Shown: positions 1 through 9,863 of the stretch, piece by piece
How positions within the stretch are numbered: the stretch's first letter is position 1
How the letters are laid out: each line of letters begins with the position of its first letter
Assembly (NCBI GenBank): GCA_027924585.1
Contig: BSBM01000186.1
Location: 1,116,001-1,180,000, forward strand
Length of the DNA: 64,000 bases
DNA from: Larix kaempferi
Taxonomy: Eukaryota; Streptophyta; Pinopsida; Pinales; Pinaceae
Direction: 5' to 3'
The notes under the pieces: generated by a model
The model's input: only the letters and a program-made list of their open reading frames with translations
What the model was told of the DNA's origin: nothing
The model's database searches: none
Position numbers and translations under genes: made by a program

Positions 1-86
1 ACGATGACTGGTTTTTCCTATATCAATCCCTAGCTTCGCAATTGCAACAAGTGTCATACATGCCATACCATGCCTTCTTTCAGGCT

Positions 87-99
87 AGCTCTGATACCA
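87..99 (-). other. Primer binding site of element A (initiator tRNA-Met type)
   Basis: The minus strand reads TGGTATCAGAGCT, the usual copia primer site complementary to the 3' end of initiator tRNA-Met. It directly abuts the LTR, which fixes the orientation as minus. Confidence 0.85.
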
Positions 100-733
100 T
101 ATTAGTTTTTCAGAATTTACTTCAATATGATCTAGGATCTTAATTGAGAGAACAACATGTACAGCATATCTACAGCATATCAATCATGAACACAATAATG
201 CAAGCACACAATAGACACAGAGTTTACTTGGGGAAAACCATAAAGGTGAAAAACCCCAATAACTTCATCAGAGATAGATAGAGCAATGATACAACCCAAG
301 CATAAGAGATAGACATCTCCTAGAAGTAGCTTCTCCTCCTCCACAAGTGCGCCAGTCTCTCGAGAGTGTGAGAGAGAATAGAATGATCAAAAGAGTGCCT
401 CCCGCACTCTATTTATACTTGACTTGACTTGCCTAATAACCTTTACTAGGTCGGCCTTAACTTAACCACATAACATAATGCTGCCTGGGCCGACCCCCAA
501 TAGGGTGGTCTAATAACCCTTTGACTCACATGGCTGACCCCCAATAGGGTGGTCTAATAACCCATCAAGTATAAGTTACGACACTTACAATATAAATGAT
601 GACACTTCCGTATAGAGGAATAATAACATCTCTATATGAATACAAACACTTCTGTATAGAGGAATAATACCATCTCTATAGGAGTACAATGTACATATAT
701 GAAATACATTCCGAAGTTACATATACATCAACA
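100..733 (-). repeat. 5' LTR of element A (634 bp)
   Basis: On the minus strand it starts TGTTGATGTATATG at 733 and ends next to the primer site at 100. The terminal CA has become TA, a C-to-T change. It shares internal motifs with the LTRs of B and C, including a twice-repeated segment GGTCTAATAACCC (around 505-570). A TATA-like stretch of the native strand lies near 408-416 (tatttatac on the plus strand). Confidence 0.75.
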
Positions 734-1394
734 GTGGCCATTATTCTTGGAGTTAAAATGAGTCCTTCTTCTTCTTCTGGTGTGAGTAGCCAAAGCTTCG
801 TCATACTCCTTGAGAAGGGCTTCTCTATTGGCTACCCTAGCTTCTTCCCAAATGCAATCCTCCCATACCACATCAAACTTCATACTTTCTTTCCTGGCAC
901 ACATAGTTTGGATGAATGACTCCCAAGATTTAGTGAGACCATTTAGAGTAGTCATGACTAGTTCATCTTCATCAAGGGTATCTCCAATGGCATCTAGTTG
1001 TTCCTTGAACTGGGAAACCCTTGAGAAATAATCTTGAATAGATTATCCTTTATTCATCTTGGTGCTCTTCAATTGAGCTCTCAGATTCATCTTCCTATTG
1101 ACGTTCTTTCCCTCATACATTCTGGAAAGGGCATCATACATTTCCTTTATGGTCTTCTTGAATGCCACTTGGGGAATCAAGTGGTCTTTGATAGAATCAG
1201 CAATGATTCTCTTTTCCCTAATTAGGTCCATTCCTATACTTCTCTTTGGCTTCATCTTCTTTAGGTTCTGCAACTTCATCTTTAATATATTGGACAAGAT
1301 CATTCTCTTCAAGAATGAGACCAATTCTGTATTTCCATGTCCGGAAATTTTATATACCCTCTAGCTTGTCGTCAAGCTTAGTGCTTGGAGCCAT
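734..1394 (-). pseudogene. copia gag (UBN2-type) of element B, broken
   Basis: Gag forms the retrotransposon's virus-like particle. The minus-strand start is the ATG at 1394-1392 (MAPSTKLDD). Family hallmarks follow: FRTWKYRIGLILEEND near the N-terminus, KDHLIPQV, EMYDALSRMYEGKN, NRKMNLRAQLKSTKM, QDYFSRVSQFKEQL and VMTTLNGLTKSWESFIQ. These match the UBN2/DUF4219 gag family of plant copia elements. Breaks: a stop about 15 codons in, a frameshift near 1250, and a TAA between KMNKG and SIQDYF (near 1036). The sequence ends at 734 where the LTR of A interrupts it, before any zinc knuckle. Family assignment is firm; the gene is not functional as read. Confidence 0.85.
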
Positions 1395-1833
1395 CTTATC
1401 TAGGGGTCAAAGAGATTGAAGTTTCTCAAGAGATAGAATAAAACTTACCATGAGATGTGCTTGATTGAGTTGAAGGTTTTGGTGTGTTCTGCTTCTGGAA
1501 ACTTCAAATTTTTTGCCTTCCAGATCTACAACAAAATTTCTGGTTTTCTGGTGCACAGGTTCACAGCTTTTCTGGTTCACTATTGCAGAGGTGTGCACTT
1601 TTTCTGGTTTTCTAGTCGAGAATTCAAACTAGGCTTTGACAAAGCTCGAGGTTATACCCAATCAAAAATATTGATCCAGGGCTCAAAACTTTTATTTTGA
1701 GGAGGGCTATCTATCCATGCAATCAGAATCCAAAAATTCCAACTTTTGCAGAAACCCTAATTTTCACCGGAGGAGGAGAGAGAGATATTTTCACCTTGTG
1801 AAAGATATCCTATTCAGGATAGCTCTGATACCA
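1395..1833 (-). other. Leader and primer binding site of element B
   Basis: The primer site TGGTATCAGAGCT (minus strand) is at 1821-1833, directly against the LTR. The leader between it and the gag ATG is about 430 bp and has no ORF I can support. It contains the block shared with the leader of element C. Confidence 0.75.
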
Positions 1834-2332
1834 TGTTAAGTTTATACTAATTTGACTAGCGATATCACTGAAAGAAATACAATCACAAGATAGACAAACA
1901 TTTACCTTGGGAAACCCTCATGGGGTAGAAAACCTAACAAAGCTTTCCTCAAAATAGATGATCAACCAAATACAAGATGTAGAAACCAAACAAGAGCTCC
2001 TCCTCCTCCTATGCACACCTCTCTCTCACTTGTGCGCTACCCCTAAGTGAGTGAATGAATGAGATAAGTGAGGAACATCCTCCTCTACTTATACTCATCT
2101 CCCGAATGACCTTTTACCCTAATGGGGGAAACCTCTCCCAGGAGAGTCTAATAACCCCCAAATAATAAACTTAGGGCCGACCTCACATGGGAGATCTAAT
2201 AACCCTAGTTACCACATTCTCGCAGAGCAATAACCATCTATGGATATACAATAAGGTCACCACGGAGGAATGTACCATCTCCAAAATAATAAAATATAAA
2301 TATAATATTCTTGGAAGTTACAATATTTCAAC
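1834..2332 (-). repeat. 5' LTR of element B (499 bp)
   Basis: The native strand begins TGTTGAAATATTGTAAC at 2332 and ends CTTAACA at 1834, giving TG...CA termini. The first bases are nearly the same as in the C LTR (TGTTGAGATATTGTAAC). Flanking bases on the outer side are TTAAC (2333-2337); the matching target copy is outside the window. Confidence 0.8.
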
Positions 2333-3179
2333 ATTAACAAGCGTGAACGTGACAAGTTCGCTTGGAAATCTTTTCATATTTCGAAAGCATGAAAAGAGCT
2401 TAAAGATAGACTCCGGGGGATTACTTTTCCGTAGGATTTTAACGAGCCCGGAAAATTGATAAACCATAAATCGGTAACTTATTCTCATGGTTTTAAGAGC
2501 ACGAGAAAGAATAAAGAGTAAGCTCATCATCATTAAATAATTACAATCTAATGGATAAAAAATAACAACAAAAATACACAAGGGGTGTTCGTACCTGAGA
2601 TGACCATTCCAATGTGAGAATGGCACAAAATGAATAATTAAAAATTCTTGCACACTCGAAAGCTAAGTCAAATAGTCAACTGGGTGTTCAAAAAATGATC
2701 CAAACTATAGCAAATGACCTAAAAGCATCAAATATTTGAAAAAGAATATTCCACTTGTTTATAAATAGAAAAAATGGGCCAAATATAGTAACCATTTCAC
2801 CAGTCGTTCGGAGCAGGTAACCCTAAACGTCATCCAACACATTTCTAGTGGTTTACAATTTTGAATTTAGTTCATTTTTGGGGTTTTTAGCTTGGTTTGT
2901 GAAAGGGCTATTGCGTCCTCAGGTCATCCCAGGTCGCCTTTACAGGAACTGTGACGAACCCGAGTCATCTCAAATCTCGCAAAGGTGGGTTGCGACGATG
3001 TCGCGCTGTCAGAATTGATGGGGTGTGACGGCAGAAACGTCCAACCCAACCATCAAACCTATCCCAAAAGATGAACTTTCACTGGTTGAAGTGAGTGCTA
3101 ATGATGTTAAAATGCTCCTTATGGAAGTTTAGTAGCATCCAACATGGTCTTAGAGTGGCGTGAATGAGAACATGAGGTA
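2333..3179. other. No gene recognised
   Basis: Outside the B LTR. Open frames here (for example 2318-2653 minus) lack family motifs and overlap the LTR. This is probably the distal part of element D, possibly including its 3' LTR, but I could not place LTR ends. Confidence 0.4.
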
Positions 3180-4350
3180 GATGACATACAAGCTGCAAAC
3201 GATCCACAATGTGTAATGGCACTGAGGAACTTTGGTCTTCTAAAGTTCTTCCAGATCCAAGGCATGAGGGCCCAAATCCCCCTACTAACGCATATGCTTA
3301 GATGTTGGGATGTGGCTCAATAGTATTTTATGATCGGTGAGCATGTACTTACCATAGATGTCGAGGACATCTACTTTTTGATTGGATTATCCTGGAGAGG
3401 GGACAATGTGACTCTTACTAGATCATTGGGAAGTGATCGGACCATGGATGACATGATCCTACAACATTGTACTCCTCATACCCATGCTTCTAGTGGGAAT
3501 ATTCCCATTAAAGAGGTATGAGATTGTCCACTGCGTGCGATTCATTTTACCATCGTGAGGATAGCAAGGAGCCAAGCAACTCACCTAGATACTAGGTCCC
3601 AGATGCTATATGCAGAGGACTATATGTCTCCAAGATCTTCAACTCGTGCGAGGGACTCCTTGCTATCATCCAAGCTCAATTGACCAAGTGTCGGTGAGGG
3701 GAGCTCAAGCAGTTCAAACACGGGCCAATATTTATCTCGTTTCGATTGGAGCCGGTTCCCCTCTTGCGTCCGTAGGTACCATTGGATGACAGGGATCCTA
3801 AGTATCCTCACATGGCTAGATGGATAGAGGTGATGGCACGAAATGGTGGGGGGCCCATCGTTGGACATGGCACTGAGTTCTTTACCTGGATAGAGGGCCA
3901 ATTGCTCATGGTATAGGATTACCTGTACAATGGTATGGATTACAGGGATGACCCAGACTTGGCATTGCCTGAGGGAGCAGCATGGGGAGATATAGGTAAG
4001 AATAAATAACCCTTGTACTTTTTAGTTTTGTGCATTTATGATTTTTTTTTATAGTGCTTACAAGTTAACAACATGTGTGTGCATATTTGGGCCCCGTGCG
4101 ACCGGTAGGAGTTTCTCTTCTTGTGAGGAGAGGAGAGGGAGCATCCATGCCCCCAGTTGCTCATGCTGCCATCATGGAGATGGAGGATGTTTACGAGAAC
4201 TTAAGCAGGTTGAAGTCAGTTGTTCGTGAGCTAGCAGTGGATGATTTACCATGGCCCATGAAGAGGCATGTGGTTGGGGTGTCCGTGCGCTTCAACGCGT
4301 TGCTCCGTAGGGTGGTGAGGGCAGTGGACTGCTTCCAAGTTCAGTAGGAG
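3180..4350 (+). pseudogene. Degenerate ORF resembling plant-mobile-domain transposon proteins
   Basis: The best part runs from about 3260 to 3521: IPLLTHMLRCWDVAQ, an in-frame TAG, YFMIGEHVLTIDVEDIYF, then LIGLSWRGDNVTLTRSLG. The pattern of a hydrophobic strand, then DVEDIYFLIGLS, resembles the plant mobile domain (aminotransferase-like) ORFs carried by some Ty3/gypsy and Mutator-like elements. In other frames 3740-3970 continues the similarity (RWIEVMARNGGGPIVGHG; DYLYNGMDYRDDPDLALP). A further open piece is 4075-4347. Several frameshifts and stops break it. It lies on the strand opposite to the pol of element D, just beyond D's last domain, so it may be an antisense accessory ORF of D or a separate insertion. 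Family assignment is from memory of the pattern and is moderate. Confidence 0.4.
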
Positions 4351-4667
4351 AGAGCTGCTGGATCTAGGGGTGCACGGGCTAGGCGTCAGGCCTGATGTTG
4401 TTACTATGTATGTGCTGAGGGATTAGAAGCCTCATATTTTGTACTAATGAAAGCTATGAGGCTTCATATTTTGTAGAGACTCACTAAAAGCCATCATGCT
4501 TCAGATTTTGTACCAGCACTACTTTTTATGATTTATATATATACAGACATTTCCGGCGGTTTTATACATTATGTGTTTCAAATGGATGAATGATGTGATC
4601 TTGTTTATATGCTTGCTTATATACAATGGATGATTTACATGTTATGAATGCTTTGAATTATGTGTGT
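4351..4667. other. Non-coding spacer between the plus-strand ORF and element D pol
   Basis: No gene seen. Holds three imperfect copies of a short segment containing CTTCATATTTTGTA-like sequence (about 4420-4515). Confidence 0.4.
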
Positions 4668-5072
4668 GTGATGTACCAATCCAAAATGAAGTTGGCCATC
4701 GAATCAACAACTGTGTTCATGTCTCGTGGAATGTGCAGGTATTGAACAGATTCAAAGGACCTTCCCAGGAGATGGACTCATATGAAGAGACGGAGTAGAG
4801 TGGGATCACGGATAGCGTAGATCCGATTGAGATGGGAAACCACTAGTTATGAATCCAAATGGATGATAATGTGGTTCATACCCAAGGAAAGAGCATCAGT
4901 TAGGATTCCAATCACTGCCTGATACTCTACGGTGTTGTTGGTTGTGAATCCAAGACAATTTCCTCCTGAGCTAATGAGATCTCCTGTTGGGGAATAGAGT
5001 ACCGAGGTTGTCAAAGCAAGGTTACGGGTATGTCAACTGGCGCCGTCCATGAATCCGTAGCAAGTTTCCATC
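4668..5072 (-). pseudogene. Second RNase H domain of element D, downstream of integrase
   Basis: This domain would cut RNA in RNA/DNA hybrids. Motifs in order: YGFMDGAS (first Asp), GGNCLGFTTNNTVEYQAVIG (Glu), IIIHLDSQLVVSHLN (second Asp) and HIPRDMNTVVDSMANF (last Asp), so all four expected catalytic acids are present. The type matches the extra (archaeal-like) RNase H of Tat-group gypsy elements and not the normal gypsy RNase H, which this element also has at 6600-7015. One stop follows the DGAS motif. It sits after the integrase and not between RNase H and integrase. Confidence 0.8.
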
Positions 5073-5199
5073 TGCACACACAGAAAAAACATGGGATAAG
5101 AAGCAAAAACAAGATCTAGACACACTAGAATAAATGCGTCACACCACAGAAAAAACACAAACACCATGTACAGTATATACAAAATGACTATGCATGAAA

Positions 5200-6590
5200 A
5201 GTTTAGGCATAGTATGTCTTTAGGTAAATCCTGTTGCGGGGTTCACCTAAATATATTCCATCGTAATCCTTGAGCTCGCAGGCTCCCTTTATTAAAACAC
5301 GTTTAACAATGTAAGGTCTGTGCCACATGGACTCGAGCTTTCCTGCCCCTGGCTATCGTGTTTTTGGTCATATTTAAGGACCAAATCACCCTTGTTAAAG
5401 ATACGAGGTTCTACTGACTTGTCGTACTATGATTTGATGTGTTTCTTGTGTGCCTCATTGGCAAGAGCGGCATCTCGATGAGACTCATCAAGCTTCTCTA
5501 GGTAAAGGAATAGTTCTTCCTCGGCAGTAGTGTTAGGAAGAAGTTCAATGGCGAGTTGGAGGGACAGAATCTTGCACTCAATCGGTAGGACAACCTCCAA
5601 TCCATACACTAGTTGGAAGGGAGTAAATATTGTGGCAGTCTTAACTGAAGTTCGGTAGGACCATAATGCTGAAAAGAGCATATTATGCCAGTTGGACTTG
5701 TGCATACCAACCATACGTTGGACCATAGTTTTGAAGACCTTGTTGATGCCTCGACATGTCCATTGGACTATGGGTAGTAGGGTGTTGAGTTTTTGTGGAA
5801 AAAACCCAATCTATGGCTCAATTCTTCAACCATGTGGTTCTGAAAGTGAGAACCATGGTCAGTAACTACGGACTGAGGAACTCCAAACTTCGTTATGACA
5901 TGATTGAACATGAAGAGTGTGGTGGTCTTACCATCGTTCGTGTATGTAGGAATTTCCTTGGCCTACTTTGTAAAGTAGTCCACAACTACGATGATGTAAC
6001 TATGGCCCCCGACCGAGGTAGGCTTACAATGCATGAAGTCAATGCCCCATTTAGCGAAGTGGCCAACGGCAATAACCAGGTGTAACGGGGTGGGATGGGT
6101 GCACTTTTTGGTATGAAAATGTTGACATGGAGGACATTTTTTTATGGCGTCGACACAATCTTTAAAGATAGACAGCCAATAATAGACTGTGTGAAGAATC
6201 TTCTGGGCTGTAGCTGTCCTAGAGAGATGACCACCACAAGCCCTAGCATGAAAATCATTTAAGACGTGTTCAACCTCATAATGAGTCAGACAACATCGAA
6301 TAATAGAATCGATACCACGGTGGTACAAAGTATCTCTCATAATCATATAATACTTCGAATGGTGGGGTATTTGATGACGGTCGTCACGAGACAATTGAGG
6401 GCTGAAACATTGGGTTTGAAGATATAAAGTGATATCTCCATACCACGGATCAGAAGTACTGATAAGAAACAATGACGCATCTGGAAAAGAGTCATTGGGC
6501 TCAGATTCTACATCGGTACGAGGAAGGTCGGAGATGAGCTCTGCAAACACCAAAGACCTTTTAGCCTTGGCCTTCTTTAAAAGAAGATCA
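5200..6590 (-). pseudogene. Integrase of gypsy element D, broken
   Basis: Integrase inserts the cDNA into the genome. The N-terminal zinc domain is visible (DFHARACGGHLS with two His; KKCPPCQHF with two Cys). The catalytic core has WGIDFMHCKP (first Asp), SVVTDHGSHFQNH (second Asp) and SNGHVEAST (Glu). The C-terminal part at 5726-5427 reads MVQRMVGMHKSNWHN, LWSYRTSVKT and FQLVYGLEVVLPIE, typical of plant gypsy integrases. Stops end the open pieces at about 5963 and 5427, and the frame changes between them. The last part (5200-5426) is badly degraded. Confidence 0.85.
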
Positions 6591-7015
6591 AATTCTTGCA
6601 GTATCATGATCCAGCATGAATACTTGCCCCCAAGCACCTAACGATTCAGAATGTGATACATGGGGTTCGAATCGGCGATGATGGTGGTGGTACAGAGCAA
6701 AATGTAATGTTAGAACTTCCGCACAACGATAACTACCGTGAGAGAAAGCTTCTCAACATGTGAATATCGAGTTTCAGTGTGAATAATACCTTTACTGGCA
6801 TAGTATATCACATTTTCTTGGGTGTTCTGGTCTTCCTGCACCAAAACCATGGCGATAGTGGTGTTGAAATCAGCGAGGTATAGAATGTAATCTCGATAGT
6901 AATTCGACAGTTGGAGCACAGGGGCATGCGTGATGGCATGTTTCAAACTATCAAAAGATTGTTGAGCTTGGTCATCCCAAATGAATGGGACGTCCTTTTT
7001 CATCAATCTCATGTA
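6591..7015 (-). pseudogene. RNase H (gypsy type) and RT connection of element D
   Basis: Begins with the connection motif FIWDDQAQQSFDSLKHAI and APVLQLSNYYRDYILYLADF, then VLVQEDQNTQENVIYYAS and TETRYSHVEKLSL. These are the usual landmarks of the gypsy RNase H after RT. It is in another frame from the RT, so a frameshift lies between 7015 and 7156. Stops separate it from the integrase in the same frame. Confidence 0.8.
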
Positions 7016-7019
7016 AAAC

Positions 7020-7860
7020 CCTGTGTCTTTTACGCGAAATTACAGACAAAATGCCTTAAATAAGTTTCTCTTCCCTGTAGACTCTGAAGTTCCATAATAT
7101 TAGTTGGAGGTGGAAGAGCGACGATGGCTTCCTCCTTCAAGGGATCAATTTGGATCTAGTCTTTTGAGACAATAAACCCTAAGAGGCATCGAGACTCAAC
7201 ACTAAAAATAGACTTCTGAGGATTTAGATGGATATTGTACCATCTGCACATGAGGAAAATAGCTGTTAGATGATCTATGTGGAACTCATGCTGCTTTGAG
7301 TGGGCAGGGAGGTCATCCAAGTAAGGTTCCACAAAGTCCTTCACAACATGGAAGCCGTAGCACATGGCCCATTGGAATGTGGCACCAGCATTTTTAAGAC
7401 CAAACAAAATTTTACGATACGCAAACATTCCCCAAGGGCAGATGAATGCAGTCTTATGTTGGTTGACGGGGTGGATATCAATCTGGTTTTATCCAGAAAA
7501 TCCTTCCATAAATGAAAAGATGACACTTCCAGCACAATTGTCGATGATCTAGTCAATAAAGGGAGTCAGGTAGTTGTCTTTAGGACAAGATTTGTTGAGA
7601 TCCCGATAATCGACATAGACACGAATGGTACCGTACTTTTTAGCAACAGGGACAACATTTGAGGCCCATTCTGTCAATGGGACATGGTATATAAAGTTGT
7701 CCTGCAAGAGTTTGTTGATTACTGCCTTGATCACCGCAGTCTTCTGAGGGTGTATGGGTCGCAACTTTTGGCGGTCAGGTTTGACATCAGGATATCTTTT
7801 GATTTCATGTAGATCAATGTTGGGGTATATCCCAGGCATCTCCTCGTAGGTCTAAGCGAA
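7020..7860 (-). pseudogene. Reverse transcriptase of element D, broken
   Basis: RT copies the element RNA into cDNA. Seen on the minus strand: LRPIHPQKTAVIKAVINKLL, FIYHVPLTEWASNVVPVAKK, VYVDYRDLNKSCPKDNY, FGLKNAGATFQWAM, then the catalytic box PYLDDLPAHS, and NPQKSIFSVESRCLLGFIVS. The YLDD box is kept. Stops occur after NYLTPFID and within the FSG-NQI motif. Confidence 0.85.
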
Positions 7861-8589
7861 CACGTCTCGGAATCACTTGAATAAGGCTGTGTAAGCAATG
7901 ACTTCATCAAGGGAACACTTCTGGCCTAACTGAATGTGTTGCACTACACTACGAGTAACCGAAATGTCTATCAAAGTGGTAGGCTCAATGTTGGCAAGGT
8001 TGCCTTTGGAGACCATTTGACACATGAGTATTGAGGACTGAGAGCCAGATTAGACATCCGATGTGAAGATGGTGCTAATGCTATTCTCCACAGTGTCCAA
8101 AAATGGAAGGAAAGACGAATGATGATGGAGGTCTTCTCACGGAGGATCATCTGCACTCATGATTTCCATAATGGATTCGTCAGAATGAAAAGTTTGTAGT
8201 AGGGGGTCGGATGATGTCTGCTATGGAGAAAAAGAAGTGGAGGACACAGCCAACTGGTCCTCAAGTGCTGACTGGATAACCTTGTACATGATTTTAGCAG
8301 GTGATATAGGCATGGTGTCTCCAATCAAGTGTGTGGTGGTTTTGTCAAGTACAAGCGATGAATTAGTGGAGTTGGGGATAGATGATATCTGCGAGGAGAT
8401 CATGTTCACCATGGAAACATGATTTGGGGGATCCAAAGTAGGAAAGACGCCCATAAGGGATGAGTCCTTAATGAGGCCGACCCCCATGCTCTCATACTTT
8501 TGCGAAGATTGTCCAATTGATGAAACTTTATCGCCTGGGTGAGTAGCGGTGTCAGGTGTGCAGAAATCCAGTTGGTCGATTGTGATAAT
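7861..8589 (-). pseudogene. Linker between protease and RT of element D
   Basis: In frame with both the protease and the RT, with a few stops. Low-complexity segments such as SSIPNSTNSSLVLDKTT are seen, and the RT-proximal end reads DEVIAYTALFK and YEEMPGIYPNIDLHEIK, the usual lead-in to plant Tat-like RT. Confidence 0.65.
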
Positions 8590-8922
8590 TCAGACTTGAT
8601 GGGGGAATTGTACTATACAGAAGACAGATGATGCGACCATAGTGATGGCGTAAAACAAATTATGACCAAGTAGAATGTTGTAATCCAAGAGGGCAGCGAC
8701 CACTTCCACGTTAATGGTTGTGGTCTTGCCCCCCAACTCGACTTCTAAAGCTTGTAACAACACATGAGGTTGAAAGACACGTCCGTTGAAGGCTCTCAAA
8801 GTGGTAGGAGAATGGTTCAACTCGGGATATCCAATGGCTCTCCAACATGAGATTGACATGACTGACGTAGAGGCATTGTTATAGGTCAAACCTGCACTTC
8901 TCCATTCGTGATCACATTGCTT
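8590..8922 (-). pseudogene. Aspartic protease domain of element D, truncated
   Basis: Retropepsin-like domain that would process the polyprotein. SISCWRAIGYPELNHSPTTL, AFNGRVFQPHVLLQALEVEL and LLGHNLFYAITMVASSVF follow the pattern of plant gypsy proteases. The catalytic D-S/T-G is not preserved (the region reads YNNAST). At 8922 the coding sequence stops at the start of the E LTR; the first codons of the open frame beyond that belong to the LTR. Confidence 0.6.
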
Positions 8923-9839
8923 TGTTGATGACACAAAAGGACACCATGGATTGAAGAGCTAGGTTGACTTAGATGACTTTGTGGTGGTAGTACACTCTTC
9001 AGCTGAGAAATTTAACTGTTTCTCCTGAATTCACCACATGTGCACTACTCTTTCTATTGAAAACCAGTGCACAACTCAAAATATGCCCTGCTTTACTCAA
9101 GGACAACCAGCGCATACCTTTGGAAAAGTTGCAAATGCTTGTTGCAAAGCATAAAAGTTGTTCTCTGTGTGCTCCTCTTGTTGTATGAAACTCACGCACA
9201 TCTTAAGATGAATTCAAAAAATATATTAATATTATGAATTGGGATTAGTTGAAGTTGGTTCTGCAACTTCCCCAACCTCCCAATTCAACCACCTCTTGAA
9301 TCCAATTGCCTACCTTATCCCATAAATACAAGGAGGATCCGTGAGAGAGGGACTGAGAAGAAAGCCCTTAAGTGTTGTTACACTGGAGGAATTCCCAAGT
9401 CATTGTGAAGAGCAGGATCCTAGGATCCGGTTGCAGAAGCATCTTGACTGATCAGGTATATTGTACTGATTCATGTTTCTTTGACAATAAAAAGGTGGAA
9501 ATACCCTTCTTATCCCAAATGGAATGTTTATTGGATTGTATGTTCATTTGTTTCACTATCTGATTGTAGTTGATGTTTGATTGTTTTCAATATTCATCAT
9601 ATTTATTACAGTCAAGATATGTTGAGGAATGTTTCCTTTGTGTTGCAGGTTCATCATAGTGAAAGATGAAGCGAAAAACCAAGCGAAAGCTAAGACCAAC
9701 CGTCGATAAAAGGTACATATTTCGATGTCTTGATCTCTTTCATTTGTAGAAACTAAATTCAATGAAACGAATGTATTTACCTGTCACCCAGCCCAAGTTG
9801 GTAGTGTCTCTCCTCACTATAAGGTATAAATCCTGAACA
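8923..9839 (+). repeat. Probable 5' LTR of element E (about 917 bp)
   Basis: Starts TGTTGATGACACAAAAGG exactly where the D protease breaks off, and ends CTGAACA six bases before a primer-like site. A TATA-like box (CATAAATACAAGG) lies near 9320. No second copy is in the window, so the ends are inferred. Confidence 0.5.
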
Positions 9840-9845
9840 ATAGAC

Positions 9846-9863
9846 TGGCGACTCCGCTGGGGA
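9846..9863 (+). other. Primer-binding-like site of element E
   Basis: TGGCGACTCCGCTGGGGA begins with the TGG expected from a CCA tRNA end and resembles the primer sites of plant Tat/Athila-type gypsy elements. The tRNA species is not assigned here. Confidence 0.55.

Larger units (their letters stand above)
1..733 (-). mobile_element. Element A: 5' end of a copia-type LTR retrotransposon (partial)
   Basis: Read on the minus strand this is the 5' LTR (100-733), primer binding site (87-99) and first bases of the leader; the rest lies left of the window. The leader at 1-86 resembles the leader of element C at 17443-17538, so A and C belong to one family. A sits inside the gag of element B, whose coding sequence resumes at 734. 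The expected target duplication on this side would be GTGGC (734-738); its partner is outside the window. No coding sequence of A is visible, so autonomy cannot be judged. Confidence 0.75.
734..2332 (-). mobile_element. Element B: 5' part of a copia retrotransposon with gag
   Basis: From right to left: 5' LTR 1834-2332, primer site 1821-1833, leader 1395-1820, gag 1394-734, then cut by element A. The pol region presumably lies left of A, outside the window. The LTR resembles those of A and C, and the leader shares a block (about 1615-1775) with the C leader (about 16390-16550), including AAAAATTCC and AGAAACCCTAATTTTC-like segments. B is therefore the coding-capable relative of the non-autonomous element C visible here. 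Confidence 0.8.
4668..8922 (-). mobile_element. Element D: decayed Tat-like Ty3/gypsy pol region
   Basis: Minus-strand order, right to left: protease (8922-8590), linker, reverse transcriptase (7860-7020), RNase H (7015-6600), integrase (6590-5200), second RNase H (5072-4668). RT upstream of integrase is the gypsy order. The protease is cut at 8922/8923 by the LTR of element E, so gag is missing. The reading frame changes between RT and RNase H (near 7020-7150) and again within integrase (5730-5960), with many stops. LTRs of D were not found. Confidence 0.8.

Noticed and set aside
2318-2653. 111-codon minus-strand ORF
   Set aside because: Overlaps the LTR of element B and has no recognisable motif.
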